The position numbers and the translations under genes were made by a program. A model generated the notes under the pieces. It searched no databases. It saw nothing but the letters and a program-made list of their open reading frames with translations, and was not told the origin of the DNA. From NCBI RefSeq assembly GCF_003856975.1, contig NZ_CP033107.1, positions 186,001-250,000 of the forward strand: a stretch of DNA of 64,000 nucleotides, read 5' to 3'. The DNA comes from Plantibacter sp. PA-3-X8 (GTDB lineage Bacteria > Actinomycetota > Actinomycetes > Actinomycetales > Microbacteriaceae). Of the stretch, positions 52,117 to 60,748 are shown piece after piece; position 1 is the stretch's first letter, and each line of letters starts with the position of its first letter.

Positions 52117-55100
52117 TCAGACCGCGCGGCGACGCGCACGCATCGCGACGAGGACTCCACCGAGAAGGACCAGCAGGACCCCCGCACCGATCGTGCCGAA
52201 CGGCAGCTCGGCACCGGTGGTCGCGAGCGCCCCACCCGACGCCGAACCGTCGACGCTCGTCCCGTCGGCCGCGATGATCCGCACCTCGGTCCAGCCGATG
52301 AGCGAGCCGTCCGCCGCGTAGACCGCGACCCGGTGGTCGCCCAGCGTCGCGTCGGCCGGGATGGTCGCCGACAGGTCACCGGCGGCGTTCGTCGTGCCGG
52401 TGGCGATCCGCGCCGGCGTCGAGTACAACCACACCTCGACGGCCGTCGCCGCGAACCGGTCCTCGAGGCCGACCGTCACGGTCTCGCCCCGCCGCACCGT
52501 GTCGGCGAGCGTGATCGCACCGCGGTTGCCCTCGGTGAGGCTCGTCCCGGGCAGTGGCGTGACGCCACCGGTCGGCGGGGTCACGGGCGGCGTGGTCGTG
52601 CCGGGCAGCGACCCGAGACGCAGGGCCTCGGAAGCGTAGCCGTCGGCGAACCAGTACACGGGACGCTTGCCGTCGACCGACAGCGAGGCCGGCGCGGTCG
52701 CGAAGCCCTCGTTGTTGAGGTCGGGCAGGCCCGCCGGACGCTCGACCTGAGCGATCCCCGGCTGCTCGGTTCCGTTCAACGTGATCTGAGCACCGGTACC
52801 CGCGCAGCCGTCGTCGCACACGGCCCACAGCACGCCGAGCGTCGTGTCGTAGTCGAGCGCCATGACCGCCGGGAGGCCCGGGTCGATCGTCGAGATCAGC
52901 GTGGCCGAGCCGTCGGCGTTCAGTGCGAACGCGTAGACGTCGCCGGTGTCCTCGACGCCGACGAAGAACAGCCCGTCACCGTGGCCCGCGTAGTCCGCCG
53001 GGTCGTACGTTCCCTTCGTGTTGTCGTCGAAGAGCTTGCCGGCGAGGTCGCCGTCTGCCACCCACTCGACGGCCTCGACACCGAGGTTTGCACCGACCGT
53101 CGGCAGCAGGGCCGTGAGGTCCCACTCCTGGGAGGCGACGACGTCGGGGCCGGGCGCGTTCGGGTCGACCTTGAGCACGGCGTTGAGCGTCGCGCCCTTC
53201 ACGCTGTTGTCGCGCTCGACACCGACATAGACGGAGCCCGCGCCGTCGACCGTGATGCCCTCGGTGTCGGGGCCGGCTGCGGAGGGGTTCGACGCGTCCT
53301 TCTGGAAGCGGGCGCGCTTGCCGTTCTCCCAACCGTCGACGAACGAGACGGAACCGTCGGCGGCGATCGCGAGCTTCCAGAACGAGCCGGTGCCGTTGTC
53401 GACCGCCCAGAGGAACGCGCCGTCGGCGGTGACCTGGGTGTCGAGTCCTGAGCTGTCCTCGAGGAACATCGGCGTGGTGTCGAGCACCGTCACGTCGGGC
53501 GAACCGGGCCACGGACCGACCGGGATCTCACCGGCGCAGACGTTGGCTGTGCCCTTGGTGGCCTCGGCCGTCGCAGCGAAGGCGCCGGTCGCGTCGGGGC
53601 AGCGTCCCCAGGTGTTCGCCGGGTGCCCCTCGCCCCAGGTGGTCGAGTCGAGCAATGCGTCGCCCTCGAACAGACGGACCGTGTCGCCGCCGCCGAGCCC
53701 GAAGCCGAGGGCTGCGCGCTCGATGACGAGGTAGCCGCCGGCCGCGATGCTCGTGCCGGTGGGGATGGCGTAGGCGTGGGTGTCGTCGTCGTCCTTCACG
53801 ACGATGCCGGAGACGTCGAGCGCTGCGGTCGTCGGGTTGACGAGCTCGATCCAGTCGTCGGGCGATCCGCCGTCGGACTCGACCTCGTTGATGCGCACCG
53901 GGTTGCCGCAGGCGTTGCGCAGGCCCTTGGTGGACACGGCGGTGTCGACGAACTCGCCCGTGCCGTCGGGGCAGCGCGCGAAGACACCAGCAGCGTGAGC
54001 CGCGTAGGTGTACTCGGCGACCGTCGCGCCGGCGGCGTTCCGCACGGTGGTGGTGTCGCCGTTGCCGAGACCGAACGCGAAGTTCACGTTCTGGTCGAAG
54101 ACGAAGTAGGCGCCGGGCTCGAGGATCGTGCCCGCGGGCAGCGGGGTCGTGTCGGCAGCGTGGCTCACCGGGTCGTTGTCCATGAGCGTCCAGCCGGAGA
54201 TGTCCAGCGCGGCCGCCTCGAGGTTGACGATCTCGACCCAGTCGGTCGTGTCCTTGTTCGACTCGACCTCGTTGATCGCGACGTTCGGGAGCACGCAGTC
54301 GTTCGCGGCACCCTTGGTGATGCGTGCGAGCGTGAAGTCGCCTTCACCGTCGGGGCAGCGGGCGAGCGTCGCGGCGATGAAGTCACCGTCGATGGCCGCG
54401 TGGCCGCTCCACGTTCCCGAGCGGTCGATGAGCGTGCCGGTGGCGTCGAACAGGCGGATCTCGTCGGCGCTGCCGATACCGATCGGGTCGCGGAACGCGC
54501 CCTGCGTCTCGGTGCCGCCGACCAGGCCGATCGTCGCTTCGTCGACCACGAGGAACTCGCCGGGAGCGATCGACGTGCCGGGCAGGAACTGCCAGCGGTG
54601 GTCGTCGGAGTTGTCGCGGATCTCGTAGCGCGAGATGTCGAGCGCCGTCGTGCCGGGGTTGAAGAACTCGACCCAGTCGGATGGCTGCGAGTCGATCTCG
54701 TTGATTCGGATCTCACCGTCGGTCTCGGGAACCTCGGGTGCGGTGAAGACGTTCGCGGCACCCTTCGTCGACTCGGTGGTCTCGGCCCAGCCGGTGCGGT
54801 CGGCGGTGACGCCGTAGGTGACCAGCGCGTGGGCGGTCCACGAGTACTCGTCGGCGAGCGCCGCGGTCGGGTCGAACAGGCGGACCGAGTCGTCCTTGCC
54901 GAGACCGAAGCCGAACTGCGTGTCGTCGATGACGAGGAACGCGCCGGGCTCGACGACCGTGCCGGCCGGGAAGGCGTAGGGCTTGTCGTCCTTGTTGTCC
55001 TTCACGACCCAGCCGTCGAGCGTGACGGCGGTCGTCGCGGTGTTGGTGAACTCGATCCAATCTGAGGCTTGGCCGTCGGAGGACTCGATCTCGTTGATCT

Positions 55101-55209
55101 GGAGCCCCGGCGCTGGGGCGGCGATGGCGGCGGCGGGCGTCGCGATGAGGGCGGTTGCACCGATGGCGCACGCGGCGGTCATCGTCAACACACGGGTGAG
55201 GCGGGGCAT
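52117..55209 (-). CDS. Large surface protein with four lamin-tail domains, esterase/phytase-like propeller and LAxTG anchor
   Basis: 1,030 residues from ATG 55209. Signal peptide about 1-31, then four lamin-tail-like repeats (about 35-560), each with INEIES/INEVES, DWIEFTN-like and FVAPG-type strands and a conserved ARCPDG/TKGAAN segment. A beta-propeller-like part follows (about 570-880) with DSSGLDTQVTADGAFLWAVDN and DTEGITVDGAGSVYVG, resembling esterase-like phytase domains, then a Thr/Pro linker and an Ig-like domain. The end has LATTG at 995-999, a hydrophobic segment and MRARRRAV: a sortase signal of the LAxTG type. Function unknown; perhaps adhesion or extracellular enzyme. Confidence 0.85.
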   Translation of the reverse strand: MPRLTRVLTMTAACAIGATALIATPAAAIAAPAPGLQINEIESSDGQASDWIEFTNTATTAVTLDGWVVKDNKDDKPYAFPAGTVVEPGAFLVIDDTQFGFGLGKDDSVRLFDPTAALADEYSWTAHALVTYGVTADRTGWAETTESTKGAANVFTAPEVPETDGEIRINEIDSQPSDWVEFFNPGTTALDISRYEIRDNSDDHRWQFLPGTSIAPGEFLVVDEATIGLVGGTETQGAFRDPIGIGSADEIRLFDATGTLIDRSGTWSGHAAIDGDFIAATLARCPDGEGDFTLARITKGAANDCVLPNVAINEVESNKDTTDWVEIVNLEAAALDISGWTLMDNDPVSHAADTTPLPAGTILEPGAYFVFDQNVNFAFGLGNGDTTTVRNAAGATVAEYTYAAHAAGVFARCPDGTGEFVDTAVSTKGLRNACGNPVRINEVESDGGSPDDWIELVNPTTAALDVSGIVVKDDDDTHAYAIPTGTSIAAGGYLVIERAALGFGLGGGDTVRLFEGDALLDSTTWGEGHPANTWGRCPDATGAFAATAEATKGTANVCAGEIPVGPWPGSPDVTVLDTTPMFLEDSSGLDTQVTADGAFLWAVDNGTGSFWKLAIAADGSVSFVDGWENGKRARFQKDASNPSAAGPDTEGITVDGAGSVYVGVERDNSVKGATLNAVLKVDPNAPGPDVVASQEWDLTALLPTVGANLGVEAVEWVADGDLAGKLFDDNTKGTYDPADYAGHGDGLFFVGVEDTGDVYAFALNADGSATLISTIDPGLPAVMALDYDTTLGVLWAVCDDGCAGTGAQITLNGTEQPGIAQVERPAGLPDLNNEGFATAPASLSVDGKRPVYWFADGYASEALRLGSLPGTTTPPVTPPTGGVTPLPGTSLTEGNRGAITLADTVRRGETVTVGLEDRFAATAVEVWLYSTPARIATGTTNAAGDLSATIPADATLGDHRVAVYAADGSLIGWTEVRIIAADGTSVDGSASGGALATTGAELPFGTIGAGVLLVLLGGVLVAMRARRRAV

Positions 55210-55375
55210 GGGTCTCCAGGGCACGAAGGGACGGGGATCGTGTTCCATCCCATCGGCGCGGGGTGGCCGGGTGGAGGAGCGGCGGTGACCGGGAGGTGAA
55301 CGGCGGGTGGCTTCCCAGGCGGGACGTGCCACGATCCAGCAGATCGGACGCAGCGACCAGGACTACGCTCACCCC

Positions 55376-56212
55376 ATGACCGACGATGCGACCACCGACA
55401 CCGCTCCGCGCGCAGACCTCACCGGCTGGGTGCGGACCCCGTTCACCGGCGGCGGCGTCACGCACGACCGCTTCGAGAAGGGGTCCGGGCCGGGCGTCGT
55501 CCTCATCCCCGAGCTGCCCGGGCTCACGCCCGAGGTCCTCGGGTTGGCGGAGCACCTCGTCGCGGAGGGCTTCACCGTCGCGATCCCGTCACCGTTCGGG
55601 ACGCCTGGGCACGAGGGGACCCTCGGCTACACGCTCGCGAGCGTCAGCAAGGTCTGCGTCTCCGCCGAGTTCAAGGCGTTCGCGACCGGCGCCCACCGAC
55701 CGGTCGCCGACCACGTCCGGGCACTGGCCGCCGACCTCGCGGCCCGCACACCGGGCCCTGGTGTCGGCGTCATCGGCATGTGCTTCACCGGCGGTTTCGC
55801 GCTCGCAGCTGCCGTCGACGAGCACGTCCTCGCCTCCGTCATGAGCCAGCCGTCCACGCCGTTCCCTGTCAGCCGGGCCCGCCGCATCGATCCCGGGATG
55901 TCCGCCACCGAGTTCGACGCCGTCGCAGCCCGTGCGGCTCAGGGCTCGGTCTGCGCACTCGGCCTCCGCTTCAGCGAGGATCGGGCCGTCCCGCGGGAGC
56001 GCTTCGCCACCATCGCGGCCAAGCTCGGCGACGCGTTCGAAGTCATCGAACTCGACTCCTCCCCCGGCAACGCAGCCGGCTTCGCGAAGACCGCCCACTC
56101 CGTCCTCACCGGCGAGGTCCGCGAGCGCGACGGCCACCCGGCGTTCGAAGCCCGCAAGCGCGTGGTCGCCTTCCTCCGCGAACGACTCGCGACACCGGCC
56201 ACGCAGGCCTGA
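55376..56212 (+). CDS. Dienelactone hydrolase family protein
   Basis: 278 residues. Alpha/beta hydrolase with the dienelactone-hydrolase nucleophile elbow GMCFTGG (Cys in place of Ser) near residue 140, preceded by GVVLIPELPGLTPEVLGLAEHLV. The His of the triad is likely in the C-terminal HPAFEARKR region. Cytoplasmic. Start ATG 55376 follows weak ribosome signals; an in-frame start at 55307 would add basic residues. Substrate unknown (dienelactones or related esters). Confidence 0.85.
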   Translation: MTDDATTDTAPRADLTGWVRTPFTGGGVTHDRFEKGSGPGVVLIPELPGLTPEVLGLAEHLVAEGFTVAIPSPFGTPGHEGTLGYTLASVSKVCVSAEFKAFATGAHRPVADHVRALAADLAARTPGPGVGVIGMCFTGGFALAAAVDEHVLASVMSQPSTPFPVSRARRIDPGMSATEFDAVAARAAQGSVCALGLRFSEDRAVPRERFATIAAKLGDAFEVIELDSSPGNAAGFAKTAHSVLTGEVRERDGHPAFEARKRVVAFLRERLATPATQA

Positions 56213-56250
56213 CCTTCCCAGCCGCCCGCCGCGCTGCGATCATCGACTCC

Positions 56251-56628
56251 ATGACCTCGACACGACACGACCGCGCGACACCGAACCTGCCGTCGCGCAG
56301 CTTCGACGCGACGGAGACGTTCTACTCGGCGTTCGGGTTCGAGCGCACGTTCCGAGACGAGGGCTGGCTGATCCTCGTCCGCGGTGGCCTGCAGCTCGAG
56401 TTCTTCCCCGCACCCGACCTCGACCCGGCATCGAGTAACTTCATGTGCTGCCTGCGTGTGGCCGACGTCGACGAACTCTACGACGCCATCCGACGTTCAG
56501 GAGTCCCCGAGGCGACCGTCGGCGCGCCTCGCCTGCATCCGGTCCGGATGCAGGATTGGGGACTCCGGGCCGGATTCCTCATCGACCCGGACGGCACGCA
56601 ACTCACCCTCATCGAGCAACGCGACTGA
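56251..56628 (+). CDS. VOC-family (bleomycin-resistance-like) protein
   Basis: 125 residues with two beta-alpha-beta-beta-beta modules: ATETFYSAFGFERTFRDEGWLILVRGGLQLEFF and NFMCCLRVADVDELYDAIRRSGV then GFLIDPDGTQLTLIEQRD. Lacking a clear set of metal ligands it resembles the bleomycin-binding (BRP) subgroup, which sequesters glycopeptide-like drugs; lyase activity cannot be excluded. Follows the hydrolase by 38 bases. Confidence 0.82.
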   Translation: MTSTRHDRATPNLPSRSFDATETFYSAFGFERTFRDEGWLILVRGGLQLEFFPAPDLDPASSNFMCCLRVADVDELYDAIRRSGVPEATVGAPRLHPVRMQDWGLRAGFLIDPDGTQLTLIEQRD

Positions 56629-56670
56629 TCCGCGACGGCGCGGCATCCGCGGGTCGCTGCTCGGGACCGC

Positions 56671-57993
56671 CTAGAAGAAGGTGATCCCGTGCGGCGCGCG
56701 GGGCGTCTGGAGCATTGATCGCAGCAGGAGCGGCGCAGCAGGGTCGGTCGCCTGCAGCACACCGGCTGCGGCGAGCGACACCGGGGAGACCGCGCCGAGC
56801 AGAAGCGAACCGAGGTCGGCGACGTCGAGCGCGAGGTCGGCGCCGGCAGCGTCGGTCTCGTCGCTCAGCTTCGTGGCAGTTCCACGACCACCGGTCACCT
56901 CGAGGCGGAAGGTGCCCGCCGCGTAGCCGAGGGCGTCGGTCACGGCGATCGTCAACGAACCGTCGACCGCGAAGGGACGCGACGCGAGGACGGCCGGGAG
57001 GTCGAGGACGCGCAGCCACACGTGGTCCTCTTCGTGCTCGATGTCGTACGCCCGGTTGTCGCCGAGGGCCGACACGATCGGGTCGTCGAGCCTGGCGCGG
57101 TTGTACTTCACGACGTCGTTGAGGTCGATGGAGAGCAGGAACTCCCAGAGCGACAGGTAGGCCGCGTCGGTCGCGTAGACGAGGTCGATGATCTCGATGC
57201 CGGTCTGACCGCCGGGCAGCTCGACCATGCGCCACGTGACGTAGCCGTCGACCTCCTCGCCGTCGGCGGGACGGTGCACGGCGGCGCGGGTGTCCTTCGC
57301 CGGTTCACCGTCGCGACCCAGCGTGCCGAGGACCAGCGGCCAGGATCCGGTGTTGCGGACCATGGACCCGATCGAACGCTCGTCGAAGCGATCGAACACC
57401 TGACGTGCGACGCCGTCGACCAGGTACTCGGGGGTGACGACCGACACGATGCCGCTCGTCGGCGCGAGGAACGGCAGCGCCTTCGCGCGCTTCACGACGA
57501 CGTTGCGCTCGCGGATCGCGGAGCCGAATCCGAAACGACGGTAGATCGTGCCCTCGCTGGCGGTGAGGGCCGCGATCGCATAGCCGTCGGCGACGCCGCG
57601 CTCGAGAGCCTGCGTCATCATGCGGCGCAGGATGCCGCGGCGTCGTTCGGTCGGGCGGACCGTGACGTCGGAGATCGCCTGCGTGTTGATGCTGGTGCCG
57701 TCGCCCCAGCTGAGCGCCTTCGGGAACCAGGAGAAGGTCCCCGCCGGCCAGGTCTCGTCGACCGAACCGGGCTGCGGCTTGCGGACATAGGCGCCGAGCA
57801 GCACAGCTTCGTCGGCGATGAGTTCGTTCACCTTGCGCTTGCGCGCCTCCGGCTTCGGGGTGGACTCGTGGAAGCCGAATCCGATGGCGTCGAGGGCCGC
57901 GAGGCTCTCGGGCGTCGGTTCGCCGTCGGCCCCGTTCGCGAACGGGAACTCACGGAGCTCGTACCGGGTGTCGAAATCTTTGCTGTTGGCCAC
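56671..57993 (-). CDS. Eis-type GNAT acetyltransferase with SCP2-like C-terminal domain
   Basis: 440 residues. Two GNAT-like regions: the first with SDVTVRPTERRRGILRRMMTQALERG (acetyl-CoA loop RRRGI) and ALTASEGTIYRRFGFG; the second, degenerate, in the middle. The C-terminal SCP2-like part ends in ITFF, the terminal carboxylate Phe that acts as catalytic base in Eis. Eis proteins acetylate several amines of aminoglycosides or Lys residues and form hexamers. Possible intrinsic aminoglycoside tolerance. No neighbours in operon. Confidence 0.9.
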   Translation of the reverse strand: MANSKDFDTRYELREFPFANGADGEPTPESLAALDAIGFGFHESTPKPEARKRKVNELIADEAVLLGAYVRKPQPGSVDETWPAGTFSWFPKALSWGDGTSINTQAISDVTVRPTERRRGILRRMMTQALERGVADGYAIAALTASEGTIYRRFGFGSAIRERNVVVKRAKALPFLAPTSGIVSVVTPEYLVDGVARQVFDRFDERSIGSMVRNTGSWPLVLGTLGRDGEPAKDTRAAVHRPADGEEVDGYVTWRMVELPGGQTGIEIIDLVYATDAAYLSLWEFLLSIDLNDVVKYNRARLDDPIVSALGDNRAYDIEHEEDHVWLRVLDLPAVLASRPFAVDGSLTIAVTDALGYAAGTFRLEVTGGRGTATKLSDETDAAGADLALDVADLGSLLLGAVSPVSLAAAGVLQATDPAAPLLLRSMLQTPRAPHGITFF

Positions 57994-58052
57994 GACTCCA
58001 GCCTAACGACCCGGCCTGACACGCCCCCGGGAAGCGCGATGGGACCGCGACC

Positions 58053-58862
58053 TCACGGCAGGGTGATCGACACCTCGACCGTGTACTCGTCGGCGGTCTG
58101 GCCCAGCACCCGCTGCCGCAGCTCGGTGGTCGGCATCGTGATCCCCCGCTCCGCGATCGCGTCGAACAGGGCGACCACCGCGGGGTGGGTCGATCCCTCC
58201 GGGAGCTCGACGCCCGGTTCGGATCGCCAGACCGCGGCGAGCTCGGTCCGCTCGGGCAGCACGTCGACCGTGGTCTCGTCACCACCCCACGTCGGTTCGA
58301 GCTGTGACGAGGTCGGCCAGCAGCAGACGATCTCGACTGCCCCCTGCTCGCCCGGACGGAGCGCGGTCCAGAACGTGCCCGTCGGGCCGACGCCGGCCTC
58401 CTGCAGGGCGACGTAGAGCTGCGAGAACTGCTCGTTCGCGTCGTCGTCCGTCACGGCGTCCTCGTCGCCGCGCGGCACGGTGAGCACCCGGCCGACGTAG
58501 GGCTGGGGTGGGAGCGCGCGTTCGACGATCTCGACCGGTGCCGCGAGCGACGCGACGACCGAGCGGGCCTGCGCGAACGCGTGGTCCTCCTGCTCCCGCT
58601 GCTCCAGGACCAGGCGATGGTGCACGTCGAGAGCGGTCGACGGGTCGGCGCCGGCGATGGAGACGCCCACCGCGGCGAGGGGGACGCCGGCATCGCGGAG
58701 CGCCTTCACGATCACGCCCGAACGCACCTGCTCCTCGCCGTAGCGGCGGTAGCCGGAGTCGGGATCGACGTCGGCCGGAACCAGGACGCCCTTCTCGTCG
58801 TAGTGGCGGAGCGCCTTCACGCTCAACCCGGTCATGCCTGCGAACTCTCCGATGTGCAACAT
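58053..58862 (-). CDS. MerR-family regulator with GyrI-like effector domain
   Basis: 269 residues. MerR HTH at 1-70: MLHIGEFAGMTGLSVKALRHYDEKGVLVPADVDPDSGYRRY, positions 1-41, then a helix-rich linker and a C-terminal effector domain (about 115-269) of BmrR/GyrI type with VEIVCCWPTSSQ and ending VEVSITLP. The effector domain usually binds multidrug-like compounds. It stands alone; the promoter spacer contains an inverted repeat (58876-58896), which fits autoregulation by DNA twisting. Confidence 0.88.
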   Translation of the reverse strand: MLHIGEFAGMTGLSVKALRHYDEKGVLVPADVDPDSGYRRYGEEQVRSGVIVKALRDAGVPLAAVGVSIAGADPSTALDVHHRLVLEQREQEDHAFAQARSVVASLAAPVEIVERALPPQPYVGRVLTVPRGDEDAVTDDDANEQFSQLYVALQEAGVGPTGTFWTALRPGEQGAVEIVCCWPTSSQLEPTWGGDETTVDVLPERTELAAVWRSEPGVELPEGSTHPAVVALFDAIAERGITMPTTELRQRVLGQTADEYTVEVSITLP

Positions 58863-58900
58863 GCTTCAAGCATCACGCCTCCCCCTACGGGAGAGTCAAA
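58863..58900 (-). promoter_or_regulatory. MerR-type promoter with inverted repeat in a long spacer
   Basis: On the minus strand TTGACT (58899-58894) is followed by CTCCCGTAGGGGGAG, an inverted repeat, and then TGATGC as a -10-like element after an 18-base or longer spacer, ending almost at the start codon. This is the classical MerR operator layout and would give a very short leader. Confidence 0.6.
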
Positions 58901-58939
58901 CCGCTGACATCGGCGTCCAAACCGCACCCCGAAGGTTCC

Positions 58940-58971
58940 TTAGTGAAGGATAAGCGCCTAAACTTCACTAA
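58940..58971. promoter_or_regulatory. TTAGTGAAG inverted repeat upstream of the Fic gene
   Basis: TTAGTGAAG (58940-58948) and CTTCACTAA (58963-58971) are perfect inverted 9-mers with 14 bases between. The block is AT-rich and 44 bases before the Fic ATG. It is most easily explained as the operator for the Fic protein's own winged-helix-like C-terminal domain. Confidence 0.7.
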
Positions 58972-59015
58972 CGGCTGTCGTAACTGCAACTTCGGCCGGG
59001 AAACAGGAGGGGACG

Positions 59016-60194
59016 ATGACGACCGCTGTCACGTATGAACAGCGGCCCTGGCGGTCGCGTATCGCTCCCGACGCGTTGCCGAAGCGCGAGCGGCTGCTCC
59101 TCGCACAGCCATACGACGCCGCGGTCCCGCCGCCGATCGCGGACCTCGACATCCGCTTGTCGGATGATCTCGTGGAGCTGCTGGGCGAAGCGCAGGAGCG
59201 GATCATCCGTTTCGACAGCGAGGTCGGTCACGTCACCGCGCCCTTCTCGTCGATCCTGCTGCGGAGCGAATCGGCGTCGAGCTCGCAGATCGAGAACCTG
59301 ACGAGCAGCGCGAAGGCGATCGCCGAGGCCGAGTTGGACGAGCGCGATACCGGAAACGCCCCACTCATCGTCGCCAATGTCCGAGCTCTCGAGGCAGCAC
59401 TCGCGGCATCGGACGAGCTCTCCAACACGACGATCATCGCCATGCAGGAGCAGCTCCTCGGCACATCGGCACCGGAGATCACCGGCCGATATCGCGACGA
59501 GCAGGTCTGGATCGGGGGCGGCAACTTCGGTCCGCATGAAGCGGACTTCGTTCCGCCGCACCATGACCGTGTCGCAGCGGCGATGGACGACTTCATCGCC
59601 TACTCCCTCCGACCGGCACCCCTCCCGCTCGCTGCGATCGCCGTCGCTCACGCGCAATTCGAGACCATCCACCCGTTCCCTGACGGCAACGGGCGCACCG
59701 GTCGAGCGCTGGTGCAGGCCGCCCTCCGGCGAGTCGGACTGACCAGCGGGGTCACTGTGCCCATCTCAGCCGGCATCCTGCAGCAGCGCGACGACTACTT
59801 CGCTGCACTCACCAGCTATCGGCAGGGCGACGTCGAGCCGATCGTCCACGTCTTCGCCGACGGTGCGTTCCTCGCGATCGCCAACGGACGGACATTGGTG
59901 GAGGAGATCGAGACCATCCGAGCCGCATGGCAGCAGGCCTTGCGCGACATCCGCGCCGATTCGGCCGCGCACCTCATCACGGCGCTGGCACTGGAGCATC
60001 CGGTGATGAACAGTCGACTCGTGCGCGAACATCTCGACGCCTCAGATCGCACGGTCTTCAACACCCTCGACACCCTCGTCGACCGTGGCATCCTCACGGT
60101 CGGCTCGTCGCGACAGCGGAACCGTCTCTGGACTGCGCCTCCCGTTCTGGCAGCGCGCGACGGGTTCGCTGCGCGCAGCATGCGGCGCAGCTGA
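59016..60194 (+). CDS. Fic-family AMP-transferase with N-terminal inhibitory helix and C-terminal winged helix
   Basis: 392 residues. The inhibitory motif (S/T)xxxE(G/N) is present as SSQIEN at 89-94, before the Fic core; the catalytic loop HPFPDGNGRTGR starts at 219. The C-terminal ~80 residues (about 310-392) look like a winged helix: LEHPVMNSRLVREHLDASDRTVFNTLDTLVDRGILT. Known Fic proteins of this kind attach AMP to target proteins and are silenced by the inhibitory helix; the DNA-binding tail suggests autoregulation. Its stop overlaps the next start (TGATG). Target unknown. Confidence 0.93.
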   Translation: MTTAVTYEQRPWRSRIAPDALPKRERLLLAQPYDAAVPPPIADLDIRLSDDLVELLGEAQERIIRFDSEVGHVTAPFSSILLRSESASSSQIENLTSSAKAIAEAELDERDTGNAPLIVANVRALEAALAASDELSNTTIIAMQEQLLGTSAPEITGRYRDEQVWIGGGNFGPHEADFVPPHHDRVAAAMDDFIAYSLRPAPLPLAAIAVAHAQFETIHPFPDGNGRTGRALVQAALRRVGLTSGVTVPISAGILQQRDDYFAALTSYRQGDVEPIVHVFADGAFLAIANGRTLVEEIETIRAAWQQALRDIRADSAAHLITALALEHPVMNSRLVREHLDASDRTVFNTLDTLVDRGILTVGSSRQRNRLWTAPPVLAARDGFAARSMRRS

Positions 60195-60739
60195 TGGCGC
60201 TCCCCCACGACACGGAGCGCCTGCGGTTCCGGCGCATGACACCGGCGGACCTCGACGAGATGGCGAAGCTCCTCGGCGACCGCGCAGTCATGGAGTTCTA
60301 TCCGGCGCCGAAGACCCGCGAGCAGGCCGCGGCGTGGATCACCTGGAACCAGGACAACTACACGTCCTACGGCCTCGGACTGTGGATCATCGAGACCCAC
60401 GACGGCGACTTCGTCGGTGACTGCGGCCTGACCTGGCAGCGGGTCAACGGCGTCCGGAAGCTCGAGGTCGGGTACCACGTGAGCCCCGCCTGGCAGGGTC
60501 GAGGGTTCGCGACCGAGGCCGCCGCCGCCAGTCGGGACTTCGCCCAGGAGCACACGGACTCGTCAGAGCTCGTCGCGATCGTCCACCCCGACAACCGGGC
60601 GTCGTCGCGCGTGGCGGAGAAGATCGGCATGCGGCGCGTGGACGACGACCTCGGGGCAGACGGGTCGGTGCGGCACGTGCTGAGCATGCGACTTCGATCG
60701 ACGGCCGCCCTCAGCGACGCCGATCACCTCGCTGAGTAG
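60194..60739 (+). CDS. GNAT-family N-acetyltransferase
   Basis: 181 residues. RimJ/RimL-like: DTERLRFRRMTPADLDEMAKLLGD at the start, LEVGYHVSPAWQGRGFATEAA with the acetyl-CoA loop QGRGFA, and HPDNRASSRVAEKIGM. Overlaps the Fic stop by one base, so it is co-translated, though no functional link is known. Substrate unknown. Ends 10 bases before the facing kbl stop, without a visible terminator. Confidence 0.88.
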   Translation: MALPHDTERLRFRRMTPADLDEMAKLLGDRAVMEFYPAPKTREQAAAWITWNQDNYTSYGLGLWIIETHDGDFVGDCGLTWQRVNGVRKLEVGYHVSPAWQGRGFATEAAAASRDFAQEHTDSSELVAIVHPDNRASSRVAEKIGMRRVDDDLGADGSVRHVLSMRLRSTAALSDADHLAE

Positions 60740-60748
60740 CCGCCACAC

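Noticed and set aside
55209..55375. Promoter elements between the surface protein and hydrolase genes
   Set aside because: GC-rich with no clear -10/-35 or palindrome; left unannotated.
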